Shown one piece after another: positions 9,537 to 17,276 of a stretch of 64,000 nt of DNA (its first letter is position 1; every line of letters starts with the position of its first letter). The notes under the pieces were generated by a model, which was not told where the DNA came from, made no database searches, and saw only the letters and a program-made list of their open reading frames with translations. The stretch covers positions 85,539 through 149,538 of the forward strand of contig NZ_PTPX01000006.1 of assembly GCF_003260095.1 (NCBI RefSeq). Direction: 5' to 3'. The stretch comes from Glaesserella australis (GTDB lineage: Bacteria; Pseudomonadota; Gammaproteobacteria; Enterobacterales; Pasteurellaceae). The position numbers were made by a program, and so were the translations under genes.

Positions 9537-9780
9537 TCAGATTGGGTTTGATCTTCTACAATTGGCAATGCCAAAGTATAAACAGGCAGCTTCTGCAGAA
9601 AATTGTCCATTTTTGACCGCTTGTATCACGTTAAGCTTAAATTCGGGTGAGTGAACGATTTTTACCGTTTTGAAGATAAAATTCGATGACTTGCTGTTTG
9701 AAAAGTGAGTTGTATTTGGTCATAAAAAATCTGCACCTTAGTCAGTTGGTTGTTTAGTCCAACTTTTGGGGTGCAGATCA
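9537..9780 (-). mobile_element. Degenerate IS3-family (IS150 group) relic: terminal inverted repeat and broken orfA
   Basis: Read on the minus strand, 9780 begins TGATCTGCACCCCAAAAGTT, typical of an IS150-group terminal repeat. A start codon follows at 9723 for MTKYNSLFKQQVIEFYLQNG, the first helix-turn-helix of OrfA. The frame stops at about 9636. Another frame resumes as HSPEFKLNVIQAVKNGQFSA, the second OrfA helix-turn-helix, and stops near 9537. The joint implies an internal deletion plus a frameshift, and the rest of orfA, all of orfB and the other end are missing. An uptake signal lies inside the relic. It cannot transpose by itself. Confidence 0.8.
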
Positions 9781-9791
9781 AATGCCCACTT

Positions 9792-10631
9792 TTATTTTTG
9801 CCAAGGATAATTTCCACCGTATAACTCTAAATTTAATTTATTCTCTTGTTTTCTAATGGCATTTACTAACTCAATAGCATTTTGGTCAGATAGACCTAAT
9901 TGGTAAAGGTAGGATATTGATGTTCCTATTTGTTTTATAGCATCAAAAATATAATTGACAGAAAAAGTATTAGTACATGCGCAAACTAACCCTAATTCTT
10001 TTATCTTGTTAAAAACAGTATAATCATTTAATTTATCTTCACACCAATATTGAGCTAATTTAGCTGCGATATTTCTTTTCATTGCATAACAATTTGTATC
10101 TATTAAAGTACGATTTAATGTATGGGTAATAGAATAATCTTCATTGTCAAAGTTAAAATTTATTGTTCTTGGATATGAAAGCTTATTTTCATAAAAACCG
10201 ATGGATTCAATAAAGTCCTCACAAAGAAATTCCTTGTCTAAAGTGTAAAGATTTCTTAAAGAATAAACTAAGTCAGCATCTGTTTTTTCTAAAGTAGCTA
10301 CACAATTTTCAATATGATTTGGTGCATACCAATTATCATCATCTAAATAACAAATAATATCTTCTTTCACAAGGAAAGGAGCGATAGCATTTATACTACT
10401 GTTTGTCCAGCCATCGGCACCAGTGTTCATTGGCAAATATGTAACGACAGTATTTGGATATTCTTTTAGAATTATTTCAGCTGCATCTTTATGTTGTTTT
10501 CCATCAACAAAAATATAGTGTGTACAAGGATAAGTTTGCGCTTCAACACTTTGTATTGCTTGCCTTAATTCTGGTCGGCCAATAGTTGAAGTAATTACAG
10601 CGACAGATTTATTATATTGTTTATTTTGCAT
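9792..10631 (-). CDS. Family 2 glycosyltransferase
   Basis: A 279-residue GT-A fold enzyme. The N-terminus SVAVITSTIGRPELRQAIQSV is the nucleotide-sugar binding start, and ICYLDDDNWYAPNHIE (about residues 90-105) holds the DXD-type metal motif with the extra acidic residues of GT2. There are no membrane segments, so it probably works at the cytoplasmic face on lipooligosaccharide or capsule precursors. The minus-strand start has AGGA nine bases upstream. It is clearly AT-richer than flanking genes, has no glycan-synthesis neighbours and borders an IS relic, all of which suggests horizontal acquisition. Donor and acceptor sugars cannot be told. Confidence 0.82.
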   Translation of the reverse strand: MQNKQYNKSVAVITSTIGRPELRQAIQSVEAQTYPCTHYIFVDGKQHKDAAEIILKEYPNTVVTYLPMNTGADGWTNSSINAIAPFLVKEDIICYLDDDNWYAPNHIENCVATLEKTDADLVYSLRNLYTLDKEFLCEDFIESIGFYENKLSYPRTINFNFDNEDYSITHTLNRTLIDTNCYAMKRNIAAKLAQYWCEDKLNDYTVFNKIKELGLVCACTNTFSVNYIFDAIKQIGTSISYLYQLGLSDQNAIELVNAIRKQENKLNLELYGGNYPWQK

Positions 10632-11047
10632 AAGTATATCCTAATTAAATTCACTTACATCAACAACATCATAACTACGAAGTTTCGGTGTAAATCTTGT
10701 TATATTTCAGCAAATTTAAAATACAGCAGATTTATTCAGCATCTCATCTTCATATTTTTAGCCAAAGTCATTTTCTCAAATATTCCTAATGATTAGAGAA
10801 TGGTGAGTGATGGACAAATGTTGCAGTATTTTATTTGTAGTTTCTTACCTGTAGAGTATTTTATCCTAAATAAGAAATTTGTCAGTTATTTAGAGCAATC
10901 CTGAAATTTAAAAGTCAATTGAGATTAATAAATAAGCACAAAGAGATTGTTTTTTATCCTTATATAGTATGTGTCAAGAAAAAGATAGCGATAGACTAGT
11001 AATCTGTCTTTGTGTAAAAAATATCTTAGTTATTCCTAAAAAGAAAC
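10632..11047. other. AT-rich intergenic stretch without recognisable genes
   Basis: About 415 bp between the divergent glycosyltransferase and trpE genes. All frames are closed by frequent stops on both strands, and I see no tRNA, terminator hairpin or IS end. It may hold the glycosyltransferase promoter. The trp promoter begins right after it. Confidence 0.6.
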
Positions 11048-11082
11048 TTGACTTATCTTTAGTGTACTAGTTTAATAGTACA
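11048..11082 (+). promoter_or_regulatory. trp promoter with TrpR operator over the -10 box
   Basis: TTGACT (11048-11053) and TTTAAT (11071-11076) are 17 bp apart. The -10 lies inside TGTACTAGTTTAATAGTACA (11063-11082), a near-perfect palindrome matching the enterobacterial TrpR operator core ACTAGTT..ACTAGT. The trpE start codon follows 23 bp later, leaving no room for a leader peptide or attenuator. The locus therefore looks controlled by tryptophan-TrpR repression only. Confidence 0.88.
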
Positions 11083-11105
11083 AAATAATTTTCAAGGAAA
11101 GCAAA

Positions 11106-12653
11106 ATGAGCATGCAGATTCAACAACAGGAACTTCCTTACTACGCTGATACCACAGCGATTTTTCATTATTTGTGCGGTGATCAACCCCATACATTACT
11201 CTTAGACTCTGCTGAGATTCAGAGTAAAAACAGCTTAAAAAGCCTGTTATTTGCGAAGTCTGCGTTACATATTTTTTGTGAAGGACAACAAGTCTATTTT
11301 CAGGCGTTAACGCATAACGGAAAAGCGGTTCTGCCGTTAATTGAACAGGCATTAAACCAGCTCAATCCTGCGCCGATTTGCAAATTTTTCCACGAATCTG
11401 ACCGCTTGCAAGCAGATTTTCCAACTATAAATGACGATTTAGACGAAGACAGCAAGCTCAAAACCACCACCATTTTTGATGGCTTGCGCACCGTCAGCCA
11501 ACTGTTTGCAGAGGCGACATCACCTGTCTATTTAGGCGGTTTATTTAGCTATGACTTGGTGGCACAATTTATTCCAATGGACAATATTACGCTGAAAGAT
11601 GACGGTTTATCCTGCCCTGATTATAGCTTTTACCTTGCAGAGCAACTTATTTTTATTGATCACCAACAGCAACAGGCGACACTGCATACCTTCTGTTTTG
11701 ATCCAAAAGAACAGCAAATGCTTACCGAACAAGCGGTACGATTTGCCGAGAAATTAGCGAAAAATGTGACAAACGATCTCGATCTTGATGTGAAACAGGC
11801 TTCAACTGAGATACAAACCAATTTAGACGATGACTCCTTTAAAGCCATTGTGTGTAAGCTCAAACACCATATCAATATCGGTGATGTGTTCCAAATTGTG
11901 CCGTCTCGTCGCTTTAGTTTGCCTTGCCCGAATACCTTGGCAAGTTATCGCCAACTTAAAGTGAATAACCCAAGCCCTTATATGTTCTTTATGCAAGGGG
12001 AAAATTTCACACTGTTCGGCGCGTCGCCTGAAAGTGCGTTGAAATATTCGCAAACCAATCGCCAGCTAGAAATTTACCCGATCGCAGGTTCTCGCCCACG
12101 GGGTTTTGATGAGCAAGGCAATATTGATTTAGAACTCGATTCTCGCCTTGAGCTTGAACTGCGTTTGGATCAAAAAGAGTTAGCGGAACATTTAATGTTG
12201 GTCGATTTAGCCCGCAATGATGTGGCTCGGGTGTCTGTTTCAGGCTCTCGCCGAGTGGCTGATTTAATGCAAATTGACCGTTATTCGCACATTATGCATC
12301 TCGTTTCTCGTGTAATCGGCACACTTCGCCCCGATCTTGATGCGCTACACGCTTACCAAGCCTGTATGAATATGGGAACGCTCACAGGCGCACCTAAAAT
12401 CAAAGCGATGCAGTTAATTTATCAATTTGAACAACAAAAACGCCATAGCTACGGCGGTGCTGTCGGTTATTTAACGTCCGACGGCAATTTGGATAGCTGT
12501 ATTGTGATTCGTTCTGCCTTTGTGCAGAACGGCACAGCCTATGTGCAAGCCGGCTGTGGTGAAGTGTTGGATTCCGATCCGCAAATGGAAGCGGACGAAA
12601 CCCGTCATAAAGCAAGAGCGGTATTAAAAGCAATTGCACAAGTGAATCAGTAA
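11106..12653 (+). CDS. trpE: Anthranilate synthase component I
   Basis: Converts chorismate to anthranilate with ammonia supplied by TrpG, the first step of tryptophan synthesis. 515 residues. The N-terminal domain contains LLLDSAEIQSK, the feedback-inhibition motif that binds tryptophan. The C-terminal chorismate-binding domain shows QIVPSRRF, YPIAGSRPRG, LVDLARNDVARV, MGTLTGAPKIKAMQ and QAGCGEV. Those motifs, with the TrpR operator upstream and trpG 10 bp downstream, separate it from the PabB encoded at 40168-41151. ATG at 11106 follows AAGGAAAGCAAA. First gene of a trpE-G-D operon. Confidence 0.97.
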   Translation: MSMQIQQQELPYYADTTAIFHYLCGDQPHTLLLDSAEIQSKNSLKSLLFAKSALHIFCEGQQVYFQALTHNGKAVLPLIEQALNQLNPAPICKFFHESDRLQADFPTINDDLDEDSKLKTTTIFDGLRTVSQLFAEATSPVYLGGLFSYDLVAQFIPMDNITLKDDGLSCPDYSFYLAEQLIFIDHQQQQATLHTFCFDPKEQQMLTEQAVRFAEKLAKNVTNDLDLDVKQASTEIQTNLDDDSFKAIVCKLKHHINIGDVFQIVPSRRFSLPCPNTLASYRQLKVNNPSPYMFFMQGENFTLFGASPESALKYSQTNRQLEIYPIAGSRPRGFDEQGNIDLELDSRLELELRLDQKELAEHLMLVDLARNDVARVSVSGSRRVADLMQIDRYSHIMHLVSRVIGTLRPDLDALHAYQACMNMGTLTGAPKIKAMQLIYQFEQQKRHSYGGAVGYLTSDGNLDSCIVIRSAFVQNGTAYVQAGCGEVLDSDPQMEADETRHKARAVLKAIAQVNQ

Positions 12654-12663
12654 GGAAAGCGTT

Positions 12664-13242
12664 ATGGCAAATATTCTTTTCATTGATAATTTCGACTCTT
12701 TTACCTACAACTTAGTCGATCAGTTTCGCCAACTTGGGCATTCGGTAACGATTTTCCGCAATGATTATCCGCTAACTCGCTTTTTGGAAAAAGCGTTGAC
12801 GACACCCGACTGTATTGTGGCACTCTCGCCTGGGCCGGGTAATCCGCAAGAAGCGGGGAACTTACTTGAGATCATCAAACAGCTTAAAGGCAAAGTGCCG
12901 ATGATTGGTATTTGTTTAGGACATCAAGCGATCATCGAAGCCTTAGGCGGCGATGTGGTGCATACAGGGCAAGTGCTACATGGAAAAGTGTCTAAGATTG
13001 AACATGATAACCAGGCGATGTTTGCAGGAATCAACAACCCAATGCCCGTAGCTCGTTATCACTCATTGATGGGCGATAATTTGCCTGATGAATTGGAGGT
13101 TAATGCCCGATTCGGCGAAATTGTAATGGCAATTCGTCATAAAACATTGCCAATTTGCGGTTTTCAGTTCCACCCAGAATCTATTCTGACAGTTGAAGGC
13201 ACCAAATTGCTGAAACAGTCGGTGGAGTGGTTGTTAAAATAA
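12664..13242 (+). CDS. trpG: Anthranilate synthase component II (glutamine amidotransferase)
   Basis: Class I glutamine amidotransferase, 192 residues, giving ammonia to TrpE. The oxyanion segment LSPGPGNPQEAG, the nucleophile motif GICLGHQAI and the catalytic His-Glu in FQFHPESI are all visible. Unlike E. coli, where TrpG is fused to TrpD, it is separate here, as in Haemophilus. It follows trpE by 10 bp with AAGGAAAG as ribosome binding site, so the two subunits should be made together. A second, divergent paralogue (PabA) lies at 44991-45566. Confidence 0.96.
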   Translation: MANILFIDNFDSFTYNLVDQFRQLGHSVTIFRNDYPLTRFLEKALTTPDCIVALSPGPGNPQEAGNLLEIIKQLKGKVPMIGICLGHQAIIEALGGDVVHTGQVLHGKVSKIEHDNQAMFAGINNPMPVARYHSLMGDNLPDELEVNARFGEIVMAIRHKTLPICGFQFHPESILTVEGTKLLKQSVEWLLK

Positions 13243-13247
13243 TCTTA

Positions 13248-13409
13248 CTCTCTCCCGCAAGCGGGAGAGAGACAGCTCAAAATAGCGTAAGGCTATTTTG
13301 AGCAGAGAGAGGGGGTAACAAGCGGTCAGTTTTCATCAAAAATTTGCAAGCCCTCTCCCTCCGAAAATCCTTCGGATTTTCTCCACCCTCTCCCGTAAAC
13401 GGGAGAGGG
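13248..13409. repeat. Cluster of four palindromes between trpG and trpD (REP/BIME-like)
   Basis: Four hairpins follow one another. At 13248-13271 CTCTCTCCCGC/GCGGGAGAGAG. At 13275-13303 GCTCAAAATAGC/GCTATTTTGAGC. At 13363-13381 GAAAATCC/GGATTTTC. At 13386-13409 CCCTCTCCCGT/ACGGGAGAGGG. The first and last share the CTCTCCCG core, and GAGAGAGGGG (13304-) can pair with CCCTCTCCCT (13351-), so the block is nested. An uptake signal (13318-13328) lies in its centre. No T-run follows any stem, so these look like a repeat element rather than terminators. They may still alter trpD expression or mRNA stability. Confidence 0.75.
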
Positions 13410-13441
13410 GAAGAACGGCAATAACGACAAAAGGATTCCCT

Positions 13442-14446
13442 ATGCAACTCGATCAACTCTTAGAAAAACTATTTAATCATCAAACTTTATCCCAAACCGA
13501 ATCGCACTTTTTATTTCAACATTTAATGCAAGGCAAACTCTCTAGTGAGCAACTTGCAGGGGTATTGATTGCGCTTAAATTACGGGGCGAAACCATTGCC
13601 GAAATCGCAGGTGCAGTCACAGCGACCCTTGAACATGCACAACCTTTTGCCACGCCTGATTATCCTTTTGCCGATATTGTCGGCACAGGGGGTGATGGTG
13701 CAAATACGATTAATATTTCCACGGCAAGTGCGATTGTCGCTGCTAGTATGGGCTTGAAAATTGCCAAACATGGTAGCCGTAGCGTTTCCAGTAAAACAGG
13801 GGCAAGTGATGTATTAACGGCGCTAGGGATTGATGTTTCAATTTCTGCCGAGAAAGCACGTCAAGCCCTTGATAATACGCACCTTTGCTTTCTCTTTGCA
13901 CCGCAATATCATCAGGGATTTAAATATGCGATCCCCGTTCGCCAAGCACTAAAAACCCGCACACTATTTAATATTTTAGGTCCACTAGTCAATCCTGCCC
14001 GCCCGAAACATCAACTGCTTGGCGTGTATTCCCCTGAATTAATCAAAACGTATGCGGAAACGGTGAACAGTTTAAATCATCGGCATACGATTGTGGTGCA
14101 TGGTTCAGGTTTAGATGAAGTGGCGGTTCACGGTGAAACACAAGTGGCGGAAGTGGAAAATGGAGAAATTTGCTATTTCAGCTTAACCCCAGAAGATTTC
14201 GGGGTTCAAACACATTCTTTAGAAGCCTTAAAAGGCGGAGAACCCGTCGAGAATGCGGCTAAAATCACAGCGTTATTGCAAGGCAAAGGAGAAGCAGCGC
14301 ATATTGATGCTGTAGCGGTGAATGTGGCGATGTTAATGCGTTTGTTCGGCGAAAGAGATTTAAAGACCAATACAGCCAAAGTTAAAGCACATTTAGCGAC
14401 AGGTAAAGCTTTCGATACCCTACAACAATTGGCAAAATTTCGATAA
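13442..14446 (+). CDS. trpD: Anthranilate phosphoribosyltransferase
   Basis: Transfers the phosphoribosyl group of PRPP to anthranilate, the second step of tryptophan synthesis. 334 residues. The PRPP-binding [14 protein letters not shown], the [21 protein letters not shown] segment and [13 protein letters not shown] are all typical. ATG at 13442 follows AAAGGATTCCCT. It lies 199 bp after trpG behind a palindrome cluster, so it may depend on readthrough. trpC/trpF is not downstream, so the rest of the pathway must be elsewhere. Confidence 0.97.
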   Translation: MQLDQLLEKLFNHQTLSQTESHFLFQHLMQGKLSSEQLAGVLIALKLRGETIAEIAGAVTATLEHAQPFATPDYPFADIVGTGGDGANTINISTASAIVAASMGLKIAKHGSRSVSSKTGASDVLTALGIDVSISAEKARQALDNTHLCFLFAPQYHQGFKYAIPVRQALKTRTLFNILGPLVNPARPKHQLLGVYSPELIKTYAETVNSLNHRHTIVVHGSGLDEVAVHGETQVAEVENGEICYFSLTPEDFGVQTHSLEALKGGEPVENAAKITALLQGKGEAAHIDAVAVNVAMLMRLFGERDLKTNTAKVKAHLATGKAFDTLQQLAKFR

Positions 14447-14547
14447 AAATGTATGAAGAGCGGTTACTTCTTTGCTGTTTTTTGTAATCATAGAAAATGA
14501 TTGAAATTGTTTAAAATTTCGCTCAATATATCACCCTTTAATTTATC

Positions 14548-14575
14548 GCCCACAATATTGTGGGCTTCTTTTTGA
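14548..14575 (+). terminator. trp operon terminator
   Basis: GCCCACAATATTGTGGGC is a perfect 18-base palindrome followed by TTCTTTTT, 100 bp past trpD and just before the next gene's ribosome binding site (AAGGAAAG). Confidence 0.85.
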
Positions 14576-14592
14576 TCATTTAAGGAAAGAAA

Positions 14593-15450
14593 ATGGCGTT
14601 TAGTTCATTATTTACATTACTCGATGATATTGCCTCCGTGCTTGATGACGTGGCGTTGATGACCAAAGCTGCAACCAAAAAAACTGCAGGCGTAATTGGA
14701 GATGATTTAGCTTTAAATGCTAACCAAGTAAGTGGCAAAGATATTAAGCCAGAGCGTGAATTACCAATTATTTGGGCTGTTGCGAAAGGCTCATTAATCA
14801 ATAAAGTAATCTTGATTCCTATTGCGCTGTTGCTCTCTGTTTATTTGCCAGTATTAATTAATCCGCTATTGATGATTGGTGGGGCTTATCTCTGTTTTGA
14901 AGGGGTTGAAAAGTTATTGCATAAGTTTTTACATAAAGCGGATAGTCACGAACCACAAGAAATCGTTTCTGAAGCAGATAAAATTAAAGGTGCTGTACGT
15001 ACCGATTTTATTCTTTCTGCTGAAATTATCATTATTGCCCTTGGCGTACTACAAGGCTCTACAACTTTAACAAAAGTGCTATCACTTTCAGCCATCGGTA
15101 TTGGTATTACGCTATTTGTTTATGGATTGGTTGGATTAATTGTTAAACTTGATGATATTGGCTTATGGATGCTGAATAAAAAAAGCACTTTATCTCAAGG
15201 TATTGGTAAGGGATTACTCTTTATTATGCCATGGTTTATGAAATCTCTTTCTGTAATTGGTACTATTGCAATGTTCCTTGTTGGTGGGGGTATTTTTACC
15301 CATACCGTACCATTTATTCACCATTTTATTGAAGGATTACAGATTGATTTAGCATTTTTAAGCTTTGTTGACTTAGTTGTAGGTGTCGTTATTGGTTCTA
15401 TCGCGTGTTTAGTTTTATTGCCGTTGATTAAACTATTAGGTAAAAAATAA
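14593..15450 (+). CDS. yedI: DUF808 inner-membrane protein, YedI-like
   Basis: A 285-residue polytopic membrane protein. The N-terminus FSSLFTLLDDIASVLDDVALMTKAATKKTAGVIGDDLALN is the highly conserved start of the DUF808/YedI family. Hydrophobic segments follow at about residues 70-105, 135-155, 160-180, 205-230 and 250-280. Enterobacterial YedI is of unknown function; no enzyme motif is visible. It has its own ribosome binding site (AAGGAAAG) and follows the trp terminator, so it is monocistronic. A long inverted repeat ends the unit. Confidence 0.88.
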   Translation: MAFSSLFTLLDDIASVLDDVALMTKAATKKTAGVIGDDLALNANQVSGKDIKPERELPIIWAVAKGSLINKVILIPIALLLSVYLPVLINPLLMIGGAYLCFEGVEKLLHKFLHKADSHEPQEIVSEADKIKGAVRTDFILSAEIIIIALGVLQGSTTLTKVLSLSAIGIGITLFVYGLVGLIVKLDDIGLWMLNKKSTLSQGIGKGLLFIMPWFMKSLSVIGTIAMFLVGGGIFTHTVPFIHHFIEGLQIDLAFLSFVDLVVGVVIGSIACLVLLPLIKLLGKK

Positions 15451-15462
15451 GTGCATATAAGA

Positions 15463-15538
15463 AAAATGGCGATTTCTAATGTATAACCCTATGAAAAATT
15501 TAATATTTCTTTGTAAATTGTTAGAAATTAGCCATTTT
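15463..15538 (+). terminator. Long imperfect inverted repeat after yedI
   Basis: AAAATGGC-ATTTCTAA and TTAGAAAT-GCCATTTT pair across about 40 nt of loop. It lacks a T-run, so it is either a weak terminator or mRNA-end stabiliser. An uptake signal (AAGCGGTCT) follows at about 15554. Confidence 0.5.
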
Positions 15539-15590
15539 GCTTAGTTACTAAGCAAGCGGTCTGTTATTTTACTTTTTTTGCAAAAATAAT

Positions 15591-15618
15591 TTGACATATT
15601 TCTAGAACCTAGTAATAT
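15591..15618 (+). promoter_or_regulatory. Promoter of the tRNA-Ser/tRNA-Arg unit
   Basis: TTGACA (15591-15596) and TAATAT (15613-15618) with 16 bp between them, 24 bp before the first tRNA. Confidence 0.75.
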
Positions 15619-15641
15619 GCACGCCCACAGACACAGTGAGT

Positions 15642-15736
15642 GGTGAGATGGCCGAGCAGGCTGAAGGCGCTCCCCTGCTAAGGGAGTATGGGGTTAAAAA
15701 GCTCCATCGAGGGTTCGAATCCCTCTCTCACCGCCA
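15642..15736 (+). tRNA. tRNA-Ser (GCU anticodon)
   Basis: Begins GGTGAGATGGCCGAGCAGG and ends CTCTCACC-G-CCA with encoded CCA. The anticodon loop CTGCTAA gives GCT. The long variable arm of class II tRNAs is present, and GGTTCGAATCC is the T loop. Nearly identical in layout to E. coli tRNA-Ser(GCU). Confidence 0.97.
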
Positions 15737-15749
15737 TTTACTTTATCAC

Positions 15750-15826
15750 GCACCCGTAGCTCAGCTGGATAGAGTACTCGGCTACGAACCGAGCGGTCAG
15801 AGGTTCGAATCCTCTCGGGTGCGCCA
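15750..15826 (+). tRNA. tRNA-Arg (ACG anticodon)
   Basis: 77 nt from GCACCCGTAGCTCAGCTGG to GGGTGC-G-CCA. The anticodon loop CTACGAA gives ACG (read as ICG after deamination). It is 13 bp after tRNA-Ser and probably cotranscribed. Confidence 0.97.
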
Positions 15827-15902
15827 TTTCTTAATATTCAAATCTTTTCGTTATACCAAGAATAAAAATAAAGTCACGATAAGATCTTACTTAGCGATTT
15901 TT

Positions 15903-17201
15903 ATGCTTAATTTTGCTCATCAAGAACATATTCGAACTTACTATTCCGATTCTAGAAATATTCATTTTACTCTTCCACATCTTGCCACTAATCAATCCAC
16001 CGATGTTTGCATTATCGGGGCAGGTTTTTTAGGTTTATCCACGGCGTTAGAATTAGCTGAAAAGGGCAAAAACGTAATTGTCGTTGAAGGCGCTCGTGTA
16101 GGTTATGGGGCTTCAGGGCGTAATGGTGGGCAAGCTATCAATGGCTTTGAAGAAGGAATTGACGAGTATATTGAACAAGTCGGCGAAGAAAATGCACGCA
16201 AGCTTTGGGATATGTCTTTAGAAGCGATTAATATCATTGATGAGCGAGTTAAGACATACAACATTCAATGTGATTGGAAAAAAGGCTATGCGACATTGGC
16301 GCTAAATCATCGTCGTATGGATGATCTTATGGCTATCGAAAAAGAGAGCCGGGAACGTTTTGGCTATCAACATATGGAATTATGGGATAAGACAAAGCTA
16401 GAACAGCATTTAGGCAGTAAAATTTACTGTGGCGCTTTATATGATAGTCAGTCTGGACATTTACATCCACTTAATTACTGCTTAGGTTTAGCAGCGGCTT
16501 GTTTACAACGTGGTGTGACAATTTATGAACATACCCCTGCCCTTGATTTGCAATTTTCAGGTAATCAAGTCAAAGTTATTACACCACAAGGTTCAATTAC
16601 GGCAGATAATGTGGTTTTAGCCACCAATGCTTATATTGATGCGAAATCAAATAAAAAAATCGGTTTTAAACTCGCACGAAAAATTCTGCCTGTAGAAAGT
16701 TTTATTATTGCTACAGAGCCGTTAAGCCAATCCGTTGCAGATAGTATTATCAATAATGGTATGTCTGTTTGTGATAACAATATTTTGCTTGATTATTACC
16801 GCTTGAGTGCAGATAACCGCTTGCTGTTCGGGAGTGACTCTAGCTCAAATGTCGATATGATCGCCAAAATGCGTCGAAATATGCTTGATGTATTCCCACA
16901 ATTAGAGAATGTAAAAATTGATTATGGCTGGGGTGGACCGATTGATATGACACTCAATGCGTCTCCACACTTCGGTAGAGTAAAATCTAATGTTTATTTT
17001 GCCCAAGGCTTTTCAGGTCATGGTGTTGCACTCACGGGGTTGACTGGACGTATTATCGCAGAATCTATTCTTGGCAATGACGAGCGGTTACGTGTCTTTG
17101 AAAGCCTTAAAGTACCTAGTTTATTTGGTGGGAAGTGGGTCAAGAAAGTCGCATTGAAAATTGGTATAAATTATTACCGTTTCTTAGATAAGTATAGGTA
17201 A
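15903..17201 (+). CDS. FAD-dependent amine oxidase, PuuB/OrdL-like
   Basis: A 432-residue DAO-family flavoprotein. The dinucleotide motif is DVCIIGAGFLGLSTALELAEKGKNVIVVE, followed by GYGASGRNGGQ and, late, FAQGFSGHGVALTGLTGRIIAE. LDYYRLSADNRLLFG and the overall frame follow gamma-glutamylputrescine oxidase PuuB. That enzyme oxidises glutamylated putrescine with release of ammonia and peroxide. No other puu genes are near, so the substrate could be another amine or amino acid. The frame runs back through both tRNAs, but translation must start after them; ATG 15903 gives the family's N-terminus. The ribosome binding site is weak. Confidence 0.8.
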   Translation: MLNFAHQEHIRTYYSDSRNIHFTLPHLATNQSTDVCIIGAGFLGLSTALELAEKGKNVIVVEGARVGYGASGRNGGQAINGFEEGIDEYIEQVGEENARKLWDMSLEAINIIDERVKTYNIQCDWKKGYATLALNHRRMDDLMAIEKESRERFGYQHMELWDKTKLEQHLGSKIYCGALYDSQSGHLHPLNYCLGLAAACLQRGVTIYEHTPALDLQFSGNQVKVITPQGSITADNVVLATNAYIDAKSNKKIGFKLARKILPVESFIIATEPLSQSVADSIINNGMSVCDNNILLDYYRLSADNRLLFGSDSSSNVDMIAKMRRNMLDVFPQLENVKIDYGWGGPIDMTLNASPHFGRVKSNVYFAQGFSGHGVALTGLTGRIIAESILGNDERLRVFESLKVPSLFGGKWVKKVALKIGINYYRFLDKYR

Positions 17202-17240
17202 AGTAGTGGCTATTTTATCGCTCTTATGTGGCATCTAATT

Positions 17241-17264
17241 AAGTATGCCCATTCAGGCATACTT
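17241..17264. terminator. Bidirectional terminator between the oxidase and porin genes
   Basis: AAGTATGCC and GGCATACTT form a perfect 9-bp stem with loop CATTCA between two convergent genes, with A/T-rich flanks on both sides. Confidence 0.75.
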
Positions 17265-17276
17265 AAAATAATTTTA

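Noticed and set aside
11048..11105. trp leader peptide/attenuator
   Set aside because: No ORF or hairpin fits between the promoter and trpE.
15636..15902. N-terminal extension of the PuuB-like protein through two tRNA genes
   Set aside because: The extra codons are the tRNA-Ser and tRNA-Arg sequences; family homology begins after Met 15903.
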